Part shown: piece after piece, positions 8,223 to 17,839 of the stretch
Layout of the letters: each line of letters begins with the position of its first letter
Position numbering within the stretch: the first letter of the stretch is position 1
Program-made: the position numbers and the translations under genes
Notes under the pieces: model-generated
The model's input: only the letters and a program-made list of their open reading frames with translations
Told to the model about the DNA's origin: nothing
The model's database searches: none
From: Chromatiales bacterium (ex Bugula neritina AB1)
Lineage (GTDB): Bacteria; Pseudomonadota; Gammaproteobacteria; Granulosicoccales; Granulosicoccaceae
NCBI GenBank assembly: GCA_001730015.1
Contig: MDLA01000147.1
Coordinates: forward strand, 1-64,000
Reading direction: 5' to 3'
DNA length: 64,000 bases

Positions 8223-10646
8223 ATGGCCATAAAAAAAACCGAACTCTACTCCTCCCTGTGGCAGAGCTGCGACGCCCTGCGTGGCGGCATGGATGCCTCC
8301 CAGTACAAGGATTACGTGCTCACCCTGCTGTTCATGAAATACGTGACAGACAAGGCCCGCACCGACCCCGATTTTCTGCTCGATGTCCCCAAAGGCGCGA
8401 GCTTCGATGACATGCTGGCGCTCAAGGGCAAGAAAGACATCGGCGAGGGCATCAACACCATCATCGCCGCCCTGGCTGAAGAAAACGAGCTGAAGGGTGT
8501 GATCGACGTTGCCGACTTCAACGACGAAGACAAGCTCGGTAAGGGCAAGGATATGGTCGACCGGCTGTCGAACCTGGTGTCGATCTTCGATGGCATTGAC
8601 CTCGGCGCAAATCGAGCCTCGGGTGACGATCTGCTGGGCGATGCCTACGAATACCTGATGCGGCACTTCGCCACCGAGTCCGGCAAGTCCAAGGGGCAGT
8701 TCTACACCCCGGCAGAGGTCTCACGTATTCTGGCCTCTATTGTTGGTGTGTCAGCTGAGTCGTCGCAGGATATGAGCGTGTACGACCCTACCTGTGGCTC
8801 AGGCTCGCTGCTGCTCAAGGTTGCAGACCGTGCGCCACGTGGCCTGTCGATCTTCGGGCAGGAAATGGACAACGCCACATCGGCACTGGCGCGCATGAAT
8901 ATGATCCTGCACGACAACGAAACCGCCCGAATCTGGCAAGACAACACCTTGTCAGCCCCGCAGTGGACCAAGCCCGATGGCAGCCTGCAAACCTTCGACT
9001 TCGCCGTGGCCAATCCACCATTCTCGTTCAAATCCTGGTCGAGCGGTGTCAGCACCACAGACGATCCGTTCAACCGCTTCGAATACGGTGTGCCACCCGA
9101 TAAAAACGGCGACTACGCGTTTCTGCTGCACATACTCAAATCACTCAAAAGCACCGGCAAGGCAGCTGTGATTCTGCCGCACGGCGTGCTGTTCCGTGGC
9201 AACGCAGAAAGTACCATTCGCACCAACCTGCTGAAGCAGGGGTATATCAAAGGGCTGATCGGCCTGCCTGCCAACCTGTTCTATGGCACCGGCATTCCAG
9301 CCTGTATCATCATGATCGACAAATCTGCTGCCGGTGATCACCAGCCAGTGTTCATGGTCGATGCCAGTAACGGCTTTATCAAAGACGGCCCCAAGAACCG
9401 ACTACGCGAGCAAGACATTCACAAAATAGTCGATGCCTTCAACAATCAGCTAGAACTGCCACGCTACGCCCGCATGGTGCCGTTTGATGAAATCGAATCC
9501 AATGAATTCAATCTCAACATCCCGCGCTACATCGATGGCTCCGAACCCGAAGACCTGCACGATCTTGGCGCACACATGCGTGGCGGCATACCTGTGGCCG
9601 ATATCGACGCACTGGATAACTACTGGCAGGTGCTGCCCAAACTGCGTGCCTCGCTGTTCAAGCGTCGTAAAGGTGAAGACTATGCCGATGCGCTAATAGA
9701 GCCCGCACAGGTAAAAGACACCATACTCAATCACCCGGAATTCACCGCATTCGCAGAAGCGGCCATGCAACGCTTTGATGACTGGTGGCAGGCGCACCAG
9801 CCAGCACTGTCCGGCATAGCAGTGGGTGACGAACCCCGCACACTGATTGAAACCCTGTCTGAAGATCTGCTGGCACGTTATGCCGATGCACCGCTGCTGG
9901 ATAAATACGATATCTACCAGCTACTGATGGACTACTGGCAAGACACATTGCAAGACGATGTTTATCTGCTGGCACAGGATGGCTGGCAAGCTGCCAAGGT
10001 ATTGCGCGAGCTTAAAGTTGAAAAGGGCCAGAAACTACGCGAAGCCCCAAGCCTGGTTTACAAAAAGCAAAAATTCATCGCCGATCTGATTCCACCGCAA
10101 CTGATCGTGGACAGGTTTTTTACGGAGCAGAAGCGTAACGTCGAAGAATCCGAACGCGCCGTAGAATTTGTCGAGAGCGAACTGGAATCCTTGCTAGAAG
10201 AACACGGCGGCGATGAAGGCTGCCTGCTGGATGCCATGAGTGACACTGGCAAACTAGTGAAAGGCAAGCTGGGCAAACTGATTAAAGAAGCCACGGACAA
10301 ACACGAAAAGGCAGCGCTTGAAAAAGCAAAGGAGCTGCTGGAAGCGCAAACAGATAGCAAAAAAGCCGTGAAAGTTGCAGAGGAAGCGCTAACGGAAATA
10401 ACGCTGCAGAAGTATTCCCAGTTGAGTGATGAAGAAGTGAAATCGTTGCTGCTGGATGACAAGTGGAACGCCACATTATATGCATCGGTTCGCGGGTCAG
10501 TGGATCGGGTTACCCAGCGATTGGCGGAGCGTGTGAAGACCATAGAAGAGCGTTATGCGGAATCATTGCCATTGATAGAGCAATCCGTGGAAACATTGTC
10601 CGGCACGGTGGGCGAGCACCTTAAAGCAATGGGTATTAAGTGGTGA
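8223..10646 (+). CDS. hsdM: Type I restriction-modification system DNA methyltransferase subunit HsdM
   Basis: An 807-residue N6-adenine methyltransferase. The N-terminal helical domain is followed by QFYTPAEVSRIL (159-170), the AdoMet-binding motif DPTCGSG (188-194) and the catalytic NPPF (264-267). The last 200 residues form a charged helical extension ending in a segment rich in ERV/ERYAESLP that is typical of long HsdM proteins. HsdM and HsdS together methylate the recognition site, and HsdR is added for cleavage. The start has no strong Shine-Dalgarno. It is first in the + strand operon, followed after 25 bases by the Schlafen-like gene. Confidence 0.95.
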   Translation: MAIKKTELYSSLWQSCDALRGGMDASQYKDYVLTLLFMKYVTDKARTDPDFLLDVPKGASFDDMLALKGKKDIGEGINTIIAALAEENELKGVIDVADFNDEDKLGKGKDMVDRLSNLVSIFDGIDLGANRASGDDLLGDAYEYLMRHFATESGKSKGQFYTPAEVSRILASIVGVSAESSQDMSVYDPTCGSGSLLLKVADRAPRGLSIFGQEMDNATSALARMNMILHDNETARIWQDNTLSAPQWTKPDGSLQTFDFAVANPPFSFKSWSSGVSTTDDPFNRFEYGVPPDKNGDYAFLLHILKSLKSTGKAAVILPHGVLFRGNAESTIRTNLLKQGYIKGLIGLPANLFYGTGIPACIIMIDKSAAGDHQPVFMVDASNGFIKDGPKNRLREQDIHKIVDAFNNQLELPRYARMVPFDEIESNEFNLNIPRYIDGSEPEDLHDLGAHMRGGIPVADIDALDNYWQVLPKLRASLFKRRKGEDYADALIEPAQVKDTILNHPEFTAFAEAAMQRFDDWWQAHQPALSGIAVGDEPRTLIETLSEDLLARYADAPLLDKYDIYQLLMDYWQDTLQDDVYLLAQDGWQAAKVLRELKVEKGQKLREAPSLVYKKQKFIADLIPPQLIVDRFFTEQKRNVEESERAVEFVESELESLLEEHGGDEGCLLDAMSDTGKLVKGKLGKLIKEATDKHEKAALEKAKELLEAQTDSKKAVKVAEEALTEITLQKYSQLSDEEVKSLLLDDKWNATLYASVRGSVDRVTQRLAERVKTIEERYAESLPLIEQSVETLSGTVGEHLKAMGIKW

Positions 10647-10671
10647 TTGGGCTGCCAGCGGAAGCTGATCG

Positions 10672-12129
10672 GTGAGTGATCAAGAACTCATTGCGCTGCT
10701 TGCAGAACTGCGTGCTCTGCCGCACGAAACAGAATGGGTGGAGTTCAAACACAATAGGGCCGAACCGAATGATATCGGGGAATACTTGTCTGCGCTGGCT
10801 AACTCTGCAGCGCTGCATGCTAAAGGGGCTGCGTATATCGTGTGGGGCGTAGAAGATGGCACGCACAACATTGTTGGAACCACATTCAAGCCACGACTCG
10901 CAAAACAAGGTAATGAAGAGCTTGAAAACTGGTTGCTGCGTTTATTATCACCGCGTATAGATTTTCAGATATCTGAGTTTAGAGTTGAATCTGCAAATAT
11001 TGTGATTTTTAGCATACAACCCGCTACGCACACACCGGTGAGTTTTAGCGGAACGGAGTATATACGGGTTGGCAGCTTGAAAAAGAAGCTGAAAGAATAC
11101 CCCGAAAAAGAAGGAACATTGTGGGGTGTTTTTTCAGCAACGCCATTCGAGAAAGGCGTTGTGCTCACATCAGCATCATCAGACGATGTGCTGAACCTGA
11201 TCGACTATCCCGTATGTTTCGAATTGCTTGGACACTCACTACCAGATAACCGGCAAGGTATCTTACAGCGCCTGCAACAAGAAAAAGTAATAAAGCACCG
11301 GGGGGATGATCGGTATGACATCACCAATCTCGGCGGTATATTGTTTGCCAAAGACCTGAATCAATTCGAACGCTTATCTCAAAAAGCCTTACGCGTCATT
11401 CAATACAAGGGGAACAATCGTATCGAAACTCTTCGGGAACAGATTGGGCAGCGAGGTTATGCCTCCGGGTTTGAGGGTGTCATTTCATTTATTGATAATC
11501 TGTTGCCGCAGAACGAACAAATAGAAAAAGCGTTTCGCCAGCAAGAGTCCCTCTACCCGCAATTGGCCATACGGGAGCTGGTTGCCAATCTGCTTGTCCA
11601 TCAGGATTTCAACCTGAGCGGCACAGGGCCAATGGTAGAAATTTTCACTGATCGAATTGAATTTACCAACCCGGGTAAACCACTCATAGAAACATTGCGG
11701 TTTATCGACGAGCCGCCGCAATCCAGAAATGAAGACCTGGCGGACTTGATGCGCCGCATGGGGATCTGCGAACGACGGGGAAGCGGGATCGACAAAGTGA
11801 TTTCGCAAGTTGAGCTGTTTCAGCTTCCAGCGCCCAAGTTTTCAGAAACCTCGCGGCATACCAAAGTCACTTTGCTCGCGCCGAAATCTTTGAACGATAT
11901 GGATCGTGACGATCGCATACGAGCCTGCTACCAGCACGCCTGCTTGCGCTATGAGTCAAATGAGCAAATGACCAACGCGTCATTTCGGGATAGGCTCGGC
12001 GTAGACAAGAAAAACTACGCGATAGCCTCTCGTATAATCCGGGACGCCATTGATGCCAATCTGGTGCAGCCAGTCGATCCGGACACCGGCCCTCGCTATA
12101 TGCGGTATGTGCCGTTCTGGGCAGCCTAG
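10672..12129 (+). CDS. Schlafen AlbA_2-domain / ATP-binding protein inside the hsd locus
   Basis: A 485-residue protein with a GTG start. The N-terminal AlbA_2 (Schlafen) domain is recognised from ETEWVEFKHN, EYLSALANSAAL and AAYIVWGVEDG (about residues 18-65). The central/C-terminal part has a GHKL-like ATP-binding pattern: IRELVANLLVHQDF (about 302-315) and the glycine segment FTNPGKPL, then RRMGICERRGSGI. Genes of this type are found between hsdM and hsdS in several bacteria (the Campylobacter rlo/mlo inserted genes are comparable). A transcription-regulator or phage-defence role is possible; its function in this operon is not known. Confidence 0.85.
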   Translation: MSDQELIALLAELRALPHETEWVEFKHNRAEPNDIGEYLSALANSAALHAKGAAYIVWGVEDGTHNIVGTTFKPRLAKQGNEELENWLLRLLSPRIDFQISEFRVESANIVIFSIQPATHTPVSFSGTEYIRVGSLKKKLKEYPEKEGTLWGVFSATPFEKGVVLTSASSDDVLNLIDYPVCFELLGHSLPDNRQGILQRLQQEKVIKHRGDDRYDITNLGGILFAKDLNQFERLSQKALRVIQYKGNNRIETLREQIGQRGYASGFEGVISFIDNLLPQNEQIEKAFRQQESLYPQLAIRELVANLLVHQDFNLSGTGPMVEIFTDRIEFTNPGKPLIETLRFIDEPPQSRNEDLADLMRRMGICERRGSGIDKVISQVELFQLPAPKFSETSRHTKVTLLAPKSLNDMDRDDRIRACYQHACLRYESNEQMTNASFRDRLGVDKKNYAIASRIIRDAIDANLVQPVDPDTGPRYMRYVPFWAA

Positions 12130-12141
12130 TGTGTGAGCCGA

Positions 12142-12259
12142 TTCTATGTGATGGCTATGTGATAACAATGGCGGTCGGAAAACCAGAAAAGCGAACAGAT
12201 TCAATAAAAACAGTAACTTATAAATTAAATGGTACGGGTTTCTATGTGATGGCTATGTG
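12142..12259. repeat. 20-bp direct repeat between the Schlafen gene and the hsd remnant
   Basis: The 20 bases TTCTATGTGATGGCTATGTG occur at 12142-12161 and again at 12240-12259, 98 bases apart. They lie in the 246-base gap between the Schlafen-like stop and the chimeric remnant. The repeat may be a recombination scar linked to the gene replacement suggested there. Nothing else is seen in this gap. Confidence 0.7.
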
Positions 12260-12375
12260 CAAACTCCCTAAGAAACAACCGGTTATTCGCTGACTATGGG
12301 CGATATATCATCCGGCGCACGGTTAACAGTACTTGCACCGCACCTGCTGGCCGATCGGCTGCCCGGAGGAATGCA

Positions 12376-12633
12376 GTGACCAACCAGAACCGCCCATTCT
12401 CAATACGCCTATTCGTACCGGACGGTGATCCGGACGGGTTGCGTATGGTCGAGAGGTCTAACTGGACAGGCGTTGGGGTGGTGTTCGCGGCTCTGTTGAT
12501 AGGGATACGCGACCAGTTGGCTGAGAGAGTTAATACGATTGCGGAGCGGTATTCTGAACCTTTGCCAGCATTGGCGGGAAATGTGGAAGTGCTTAGTAAG
12601 AAGGTTGAGGGGTATTTGAGGGAGATGGGGTGA
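12376..12633 (+). pseudogene. Chimeric remnant: GIY-YIG-protein-like N-terminus joined to an HsdM C-terminus
   Basis: An 85-codon frame with a good GGAGG before its GTG start. Residues 1-37 ([15 protein letters not shown] ... [10 protein letters not shown]) resemble the opening of GIY-YIG nuclease family proteins often found near restriction systems (from memory). Residues 44-85 ([14 protein letters not shown] ... GYLREMG) clearly match the last 40 residues of HsdM at 10646, but are diverged from it. Its stop overlaps the hsdS start by four bases (GTGA), the arrangement expected of an intact hsdM. It is therefore read as a deletion fusion that removed most of a second hsdM. Confidence 0.65.
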
Positions 12634-13967
12634 AAGTGGTGGTTAAGCAGCAGGTGCCCGAGGGGTATAGGCGAACAGAGATTGGAGTTTTTCCTCTGGA
12701 CTGGGAAATTTTTGCTTTAAAGGACATCGTGGATAACGGTCGTCTACCTTCTGGAATATATAAAGATCAAGCGCTGTATGGCAATGGTACACAGATAATA
12801 AAACTCGGGGATGTTTTTAGATTCGACATTTTTAAACCGAAATTTTCGCAACGTGTGTTGTTGACTGAGAGTGAGAAAAAGATCTACAGAGTAAAACAAG
12901 GAGACATATTTATTGCCCTAGCTTCCGTAAAGCTTGAAGGTGTGGGAAAGGTAATGTTGGTTAAAGAATTAGACGAGTCAACGGCGTTTGATCATAACGT
13001 TGCAATGTTGCGCTCTGTTGATTGGGTTAACAGTAGTTTCCTAGCTTACTTGATGAAGTCAAGTGCGGTGCGCGTATTAATCGGAAAGAATGCCACGCAA
13101 GTTGGAACAAGCTTCCTCAAAGCGAGCACGATATTGAGCTTTCCTTTAGCCCTACCTGGAGCCGAAGAACAAAAAGCAATAGCCAAAGCCCTGTCCGACA
13201 CAGACGCGCTGATTGCCGCGCTGGAAAATCTGATTACGAAAAAGCGAGCCATCAAAACCGCCACCATGCAGCAACTACTGACCGGCAAAACCCGTTTGCC
13301 TGGCTTTGGCGAGGGCAAGGGCTACAAGGACTCGGAGTTGGGGCGGATACCGGAGGATTGGGAGGTTGTGCCATTGAGTTGGTATGTTAAATCACTCGAT
13401 GCGGGGGTGAGCGTTAACTCTGACGAAGCTAGTGGCTTGAAAAACAGCAGGATTCTAAAAACATCTTGTGTCTACAATGGTGGCTTTATCCCATCAGAAT
13501 CCAAGGCAATTGTACCCAAGGATGTTGGTAGGGCTAAAAGGAATCCGAGGAAAAATACTATTTTGATATCTAGGATGAATACACCAGACTTAGTGGGTGA
13601 GTGCGGTTATGTGGATAAAGACTATGACAACCTGTTTCTACCGGATCGACTGTGGATCACATCTTTTTACGAGGATAAGAATGTGTCTGGGTTGTGGTTG
13701 GCATCACTGTTGTCATCAAGCCGTTACCGAAAAGCGGTCAAGGACGGTGCCACAGGTACAAGTGGGAGTATGAAAAATATTTCTAAAGATTTTTTGTTGC
13801 AATTAAGGTTGCCTAAAATTCAGCCCGCTGAGCAGAAAGAAATTTCGAATGTAATTGCCAGCCTCTCAACTGATATCAGAGCGTGTGAGTTTATATTGCA
13901 GAAAGTTTTGAGTATCAAAACAGCCATGATGCAACAACTCCTAACCGGTCGCACCCGCCTGATATGA
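12630..13967 (+). CDS. hsdS: Type I restriction-modification specificity subunit HsdS
   Basis: A 445-residue protein with the usual two half-repeats. Each target-recognition domain opens with a PEDWE/PLDWE-type segment (about residues 23 and 243) and is followed by a conserved helix: [17 protein letters not shown] (about 179-195) and [16 protein letters not shown] near the end. Both halves close with AMMQQLLTG or ATMQQLLTG. The two domains read the two halves of a split recognition sequence. The GTG start overlaps the upstream remnant by four bases, and the stop overlaps the hsdR ATG. Confidence 0.93.
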   Translation: MKVVVKQQVPEGYRRTEIGVFPLDWEIFALKDIVDNGRLPSGIYKDQALYGNGTQIIKLGDVFRFDIFKPKFSQRVLLTESEKKIYRVKQGDIFIALASVKLEGVGKVMLVKELDESTAFDHNVAMLRSVDWVNSSFLAYLMKSSAVRVLIGKNATQVGTSFLKASTILSFPLALPGAEEQKAIAKALSDTDALIAALENLITKKRAIKTATMQQLLTGKTRLPGFGEGKGYKDSELGRIPEDWEVVPLSWYVKSLDAGVSVNSDEASGLKNSRILKTSCVYNGGFIPSESKAIVPKDVGRAKRNPRKNTILISRMNTPDLVGECGYVDKDYDNLFLPDRLWITSFYEDKNVSGLWLASLLSSSRYRKAVKDGATGTSGSMKNISKDFLLQLRLPKIQPAEQKEISNVIASLSTDIRACEFILQKVLSIKTAMMQQLLTGRTRLI

Positions 13968-16900
13968 AAGACTCAGTCGGCCAGATCGAACGCCTGACGC
14001 AAAACCGTGTCGTCCGATTCTTTCAAGACACACTGGACTACCGCTATCTGGGCGACTGGCACGAGCGTGAAAACAACCGCAATATCGAATCGGAAATTCT
14101 AACCGACTGGCTAAAACAACAAACAGTTGATGAAGCACTGATCCCCCGCGCACTCAGAGAACTGCACCGTGCCTCCGCTCTTGGTGAGGGCAAACATCTT
14201 TACGATGCCAACCGGGCCGTTTATGAACTACTGAAATACGGCATCAAAGTCAGCGCCGGTGCAGGCGAAAACAAAACCACCGTCCATCTTATTGATTGGG
14301 CCAATCCGCTCAACAATGACTTCGCCATAGCCGAAGAAGTTTCGGTCAAAGGTGAAAACAAGAAACGCCCCGACATTGTGTTGTATGTGAATGGTATTGC
14401 GCTTGGCGTGCTGGAGCTTAAACGCTCATCAGTCAGTGTGTCTGAGGGTATTCAGCAAAACCTCAGTAACCAGAACAAGAATTTTATCCGTAACTTCTTC
14501 ACCACCATGCAACTGGTGCTGGCGGGTAATGATTCGGAAGGTTTGCGTTACGGCACTATTCTCACACCGGAGAAACACTTCTATCAGTGGAAGCAGGATG
14601 ATCGCTTTGCCGATGGTGTGAATGAACGCAATCGACTGGATAATGATCTGGCCATTCTCTGCGACAAGACACGCCTGCTTGAGATTGTGCACGACTTTAT
14701 TGTGTTTGATGCTGGCTTTAAAAAGCTGCCACGACACAACCAGTATTACGGTGTGCGTGCTGCCCAGACTTTCGTTGAGCGTAAAGAAGGCGGCATTATA
14801 TGGCACACGCAGGGGTCGGGTAAGTCACTGACGATGGTATGGCTTGCCAAGTGGCTGCGCAGCAATAGGGAAGATGCGCGGGTGCTGGTCATTACCGACA
14901 GGCGCGAGCTGGATGAACAGATCGAGCAGGTGTTTACCGGTGTTGATGAGCAAATAGTACGCACCAAAAGCGGATCTGACCTGATTGACAAGCTCAACCA
15001 GACAACTTCGTGGTTACTATGTTCGCTGGTACACAAGTTCGGTGGCAAGGGTGAAGTCAGTGATGCCGAGCTGACCGAGAAGGATGCCAAACAATACATA
15101 GAAGATTTGCGCAACAGTTTGCCAGGCAACTTCAAAGCCAAAGGCAATTTGGTGGTGTTTGTGGATGAGTGCCATCGCACGCAGTCCGGCAGCCTGCACG
15201 AGGCGATGACATCACTATTACCCGATGCGTTGTTTATCGGTTTTACCGGCACACCGCTGTTAAAGGCAGACAAGGCCCGCAGCATAGAGGTGTTTGGTCG
15301 CTACATTCATACCTACAAGTTTGATGAGGCAGTGAAAGACGGCGTGGTGCTGGACCTGCGCTATGAAGCGCGTGATATTGATCAGTATGTGGGCAATCAG
15401 AAAAAGATTGATCAGTGGTTTGAGGCCAAAACCAATGGCCTGACTGATTATGCTGTCATGCAGATCAAAAAGCGCTGGGGCACGATGCGCAGCCTGTTTT
15501 CCAGTGAGGCACGGCTTGGGCGTATTGTTCAGGATGTGCTGTTCGATATGGAAACCAAAGAGCGGCTGTCGTCCGGCCGTGGTAATGCAATGCTGGTCTG
15601 CGACAGTGTCTTCCAGGCCTGCAAGGTCTATGAGATGTTTCAAAGCACGCCGCTTGCTGGCAAGTGCGCCATTGTCACCAGCTACAAGCCGTCACCTGGC
15701 GATATCTCCAAAGAAGAAACCGGCGAGGGCTTAACCGAAAAGCTCCGCAAGTACGATATCTATCGTGGCATGTTGTCGAACTACTTTGAAGTGGCCGAAG
15801 ATCAGGCCATGTACAAGGTAGACGATTTCGAAACGCAAGTGAAAAAGCGCTTCAAGGACGAACCGGCGCAAATGCGGCTGCTGATCGTGGTGGACAAACT
15901 GCTCACCGGTTTCGATGCGCCGTCTGCCACCTATCTGTACATAGACAAAAAGATGCAGGACCATGGATTGTTTCAGGCGATCTGCCGTGTGAACCGGTTG
16001 GATGGTGATGACAAAGCCTATGGCTATATCGTTGACTACAAGGATCTGTTCAAAAGCCTGGAAGGTGCGGTGGCAGACTACACCCACGGTGCACTCGATG
16101 GATTCGACAAAAACGATATCGAAGGTCTGCTGACAGATCGCGTCGAGAAGGGGCGTGAAAAGCTGGACGACGCACTGGAGGCCGTGCGCGCACTGTGCGA
16201 GCCGGTGATGCAGCCCCGCGATGATGCCGCCTATATCCGCTACTTCTGTGGTGACCCGCAAAGTGCTGATGACCTGCGCAACAACGAAACCAAACGGATC
16301 AAGCTGTACAAGCTGGCAGCCGCACTCGGGCGCGCCTATCTGGACATGGCCGATGAAATGGACAAGGCCGGTTACAGCAGCGCAGAAACCGAGTCCATCA
16401 AACGACAGGTCGACATCTACACCCGCGCCTCTGATGTAGTGAAACTGGCCGCCAATGAAAAGGTCGATCTAAAGCAATACGAGCCGGCGATGCGCCACCT
16501 GCTGGATTCCTACATAGAAGCGCGAGACAGCCAGCCGCTGGTGCAGTTTCATGAATTGGGTGTACTTGAACTGTTGATGAAGCACGGGGCCAATGGTGCC
16601 GCCGAGGTGGAGAAAGCGCTGGGTGGTAATCGAAGCGCGGCAGCGGAAACCATTGAAAACAATATCCGCAAGAAAATCATAGAAGAGCAGGCTGTCAATC
16701 CCAAATACTACGAGAAGATGTCCGAATTGCTGGATGCACTGATCGAACAACGGCGTGCCGAAGTGCTGGAGTATCAGGAATACCTTGAACAGATTGCCGC
16801 ACTGGCCCAGCAAGTCAGCCAGCCCGGTGGCAGTACCACATCGTACCCGGCCAGCCTGAACACCACTGCCATGAAAGCGCTGTACGACAACCTGGGCAAG

Positions 16901-17083
16901 GATGAACTGCTGGCCGTGCGCATCGATACCGCTGTGCGCTACACCAAGGAAGCACACTGGGTGGGCGATCGCATGAAAGAGCGAAAGGTACGCCGCGCCC
17001 TGCGCAAAGAACTGCCCGATGCCAGTGACGACGAACTCGACGACCTGCTGGCACTGGTCAAGCACCAGCCAGACTACCAATGA
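13964..17083 (+). CDS. hsdR: Type I restriction enzyme endonuclease/translocase subunit HsdR
   Basis: A 1039-residue motor subunit that translocates DNA with ATP and cuts unmodified DNA. The N-terminal PD-(D/E)xK nuclease is visible as D137 (KRPDIVL), E151 and K153 (VLELKRS). The superfamily-2 motor shows Walker A GSGKS (284-288), DECH (401-404) and FTGTP (427-431). The C-terminal helical region binds the HsdM/HsdS core. Full length for the family. ATG overlaps the hsdS stop, and its own stop overlaps the next gene. Confidence 0.95.
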   Translation: MKDSVGQIERLTQNRVVRFFQDTLDYRYLGDWHERENNRNIESEILTDWLKQQTVDEALIPRALRELHRASALGEGKHLYDANRAVYELLKYGIKVSAGAGENKTTVHLIDWANPLNNDFAIAEEVSVKGENKKRPDIVLYVNGIALGVLELKRSSVSVSEGIQQNLSNQNKNFIRNFFTTMQLVLAGNDSEGLRYGTILTPEKHFYQWKQDDRFADGVNERNRLDNDLAILCDKTRLLEIVHDFIVFDAGFKKLPRHNQYYGVRAAQTFVERKEGGIIWHTQGSGKSLTMVWLAKWLRSNREDARVLVITDRRELDEQIEQVFTGVDEQIVRTKSGSDLIDKLNQTTSWLLCSLVHKFGGKGEVSDAELTEKDAKQYIEDLRNSLPGNFKAKGNLVVFVDECHRTQSGSLHEAMTSLLPDALFIGFTGTPLLKADKARSIEVFGRYIHTYKFDEAVKDGVVLDLRYEARDIDQYVGNQKKIDQWFEAKTNGLTDYAVMQIKKRWGTMRSLFSSEARLGRIVQDVLFDMETKERLSSGRGNAMLVCDSVFQACKVYEMFQSTPLAGKCAIVTSYKPSPGDISKEETGEGLTEKLRKYDIYRGMLSNYFEVAEDQAMYKVDDFETQVKKRFKDEPAQMRLLIVVDKLLTGFDAPSATYLYIDKKMQDHGLFQAICRVNRLDGDDKAYGYIVDYKDLFKSLEGAVADYTHGALDGFDKNDIEGLLTDRVEKGREKLDDALEAVRALCEPVMQPRDDAAYIRYFCGDPQSADDLRNNETKRIKLYKLAAALGRAYLDMADEMDKAGYSSAETESIKRQVDIYTRASDVVKLAANEKVDLKQYEPAMRHLLDSYIEARDSQPLVQFHELGVLELLMKHGANGAAEVEKALGGNRSAAAETIENNIRKKIIEEQAVNPKYYEKMSELLDALIEQRRAEVLEYQEYLEQIAALAQQVSQPGGSTTSYPASLNTTAMKALYDNLGKDELLAVRIDTAVRYTKEAHWVGDRMKERKVRRALRKELPDASDDELDDLLALVKHQPDYQ

Positions 17084-17811
17084 GCAATGCCAGCACAGAC
17101 ACCCGTATCCGCATCGGTGGGCTGGCCGTGCAGATACACCGCAAAGCGATCAAAAACCTGCATCTTGCGGTACTGCCGCCAGATGGCAAGGTGAGAGTAT
17201 CCGTGCCCGCACACATCACCACAGAGGCCGTGCGCCTTGCCGTGATCGACAAGCTGGGTTGGATCAAACGACAACAGAAAGCGTTTCAGGAGCAAGCACG
17301 CCAGGCCGAGCGCCGGTACGTAAGTGGCGAGACGCACTATTTTTTTGGGCGTGCCTATCGGCTGAAGGTACAGGATTCTGGCAAAACACATATCAGCATC
17401 GGTGCCGGTAATCGCCTGGTACTGAGCATTCGCAGCAACGCCGATGCGCCAGCACGAGAGCGAGCAATGGAGCGCTGGTACCGGGAGCAGCTAAAAGCCC
17501 GAGTGCCGGCGTTGTTAGAGAAGTGGCAGCCAAAAGTAGGCAAGCAGGCGACCTGTTGTGGGATCAAGAAAATGAAAACCAAATGGGGCAGCTGCAACAC
17601 CGACACCGGGAGTATCTGGCTCAACCTTGAGCTGGCCAAAAAGCCCGTGCCCTGCCTTGACTATATTCTCGTGCACGAGCTGGTGCATTTGCACGAGCGT
17701 ACGCATAACGAGCAGTTTAGGGGTTGGATGGACAGGTTGATGCCGGACTGGTCTGAGCGGCGCCGGCTACTAAACCAATCGCCGCTGTCGCATGAATACT
17801 GGCAGTACTAG
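17080..17811 (+). CDS. YgjP/WLM-type zinc metalloprotease (M48 superfamily)
   Basis: A 243-residue protein of the YgjP family. It contains MKTKWGSC (165-172) and the zinc site HELVHLHERTHNEQF, with ligands H199 and H203, E200 as general base and likely third ligand H209. Family members are commonly found directly behind hsdR and their substrates are unclear. The ATG overlaps the hsdR stop by four bases (ATGA), so the two are translated together, and the stop lies inside the possible start region of the kinase gene. Confidence 0.88.
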   Translation: MSNASTDTRIRIGGLAVQIHRKAIKNLHLAVLPPDGKVRVSVPAHITTEAVRLAVIDKLGWIKRQQKAFQEQARQAERRYVSGETHYFFGRAYRLKVQDSGKTHISIGAGNRLVLSIRSNADAPARERAMERWYREQLKARVPALLEKWQPKVGKQATCCGIKKMKTKWGSCNTDTGSIWLNLELAKKPVPCLDYILVHELVHLHERTHNEQFRGWMDRLMPDWSERRRLLNQSPLSHEYWQY

Positions 17812-17839
17812 GCCGGTTGTCAAAGTGTCTGAATCAGCG

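Noticed and set aside
8205..10543. Several open frames on the - strand inside hsdM
   Set aside because: They are antisense shadows of a strongly coding, well-conserved gene and show no motifs or ribosome-binding sites.
13046..13318. Minus-strand frame inside hsdS
   Set aside because: Antisense shadow of the conserved helix region of HsdS.
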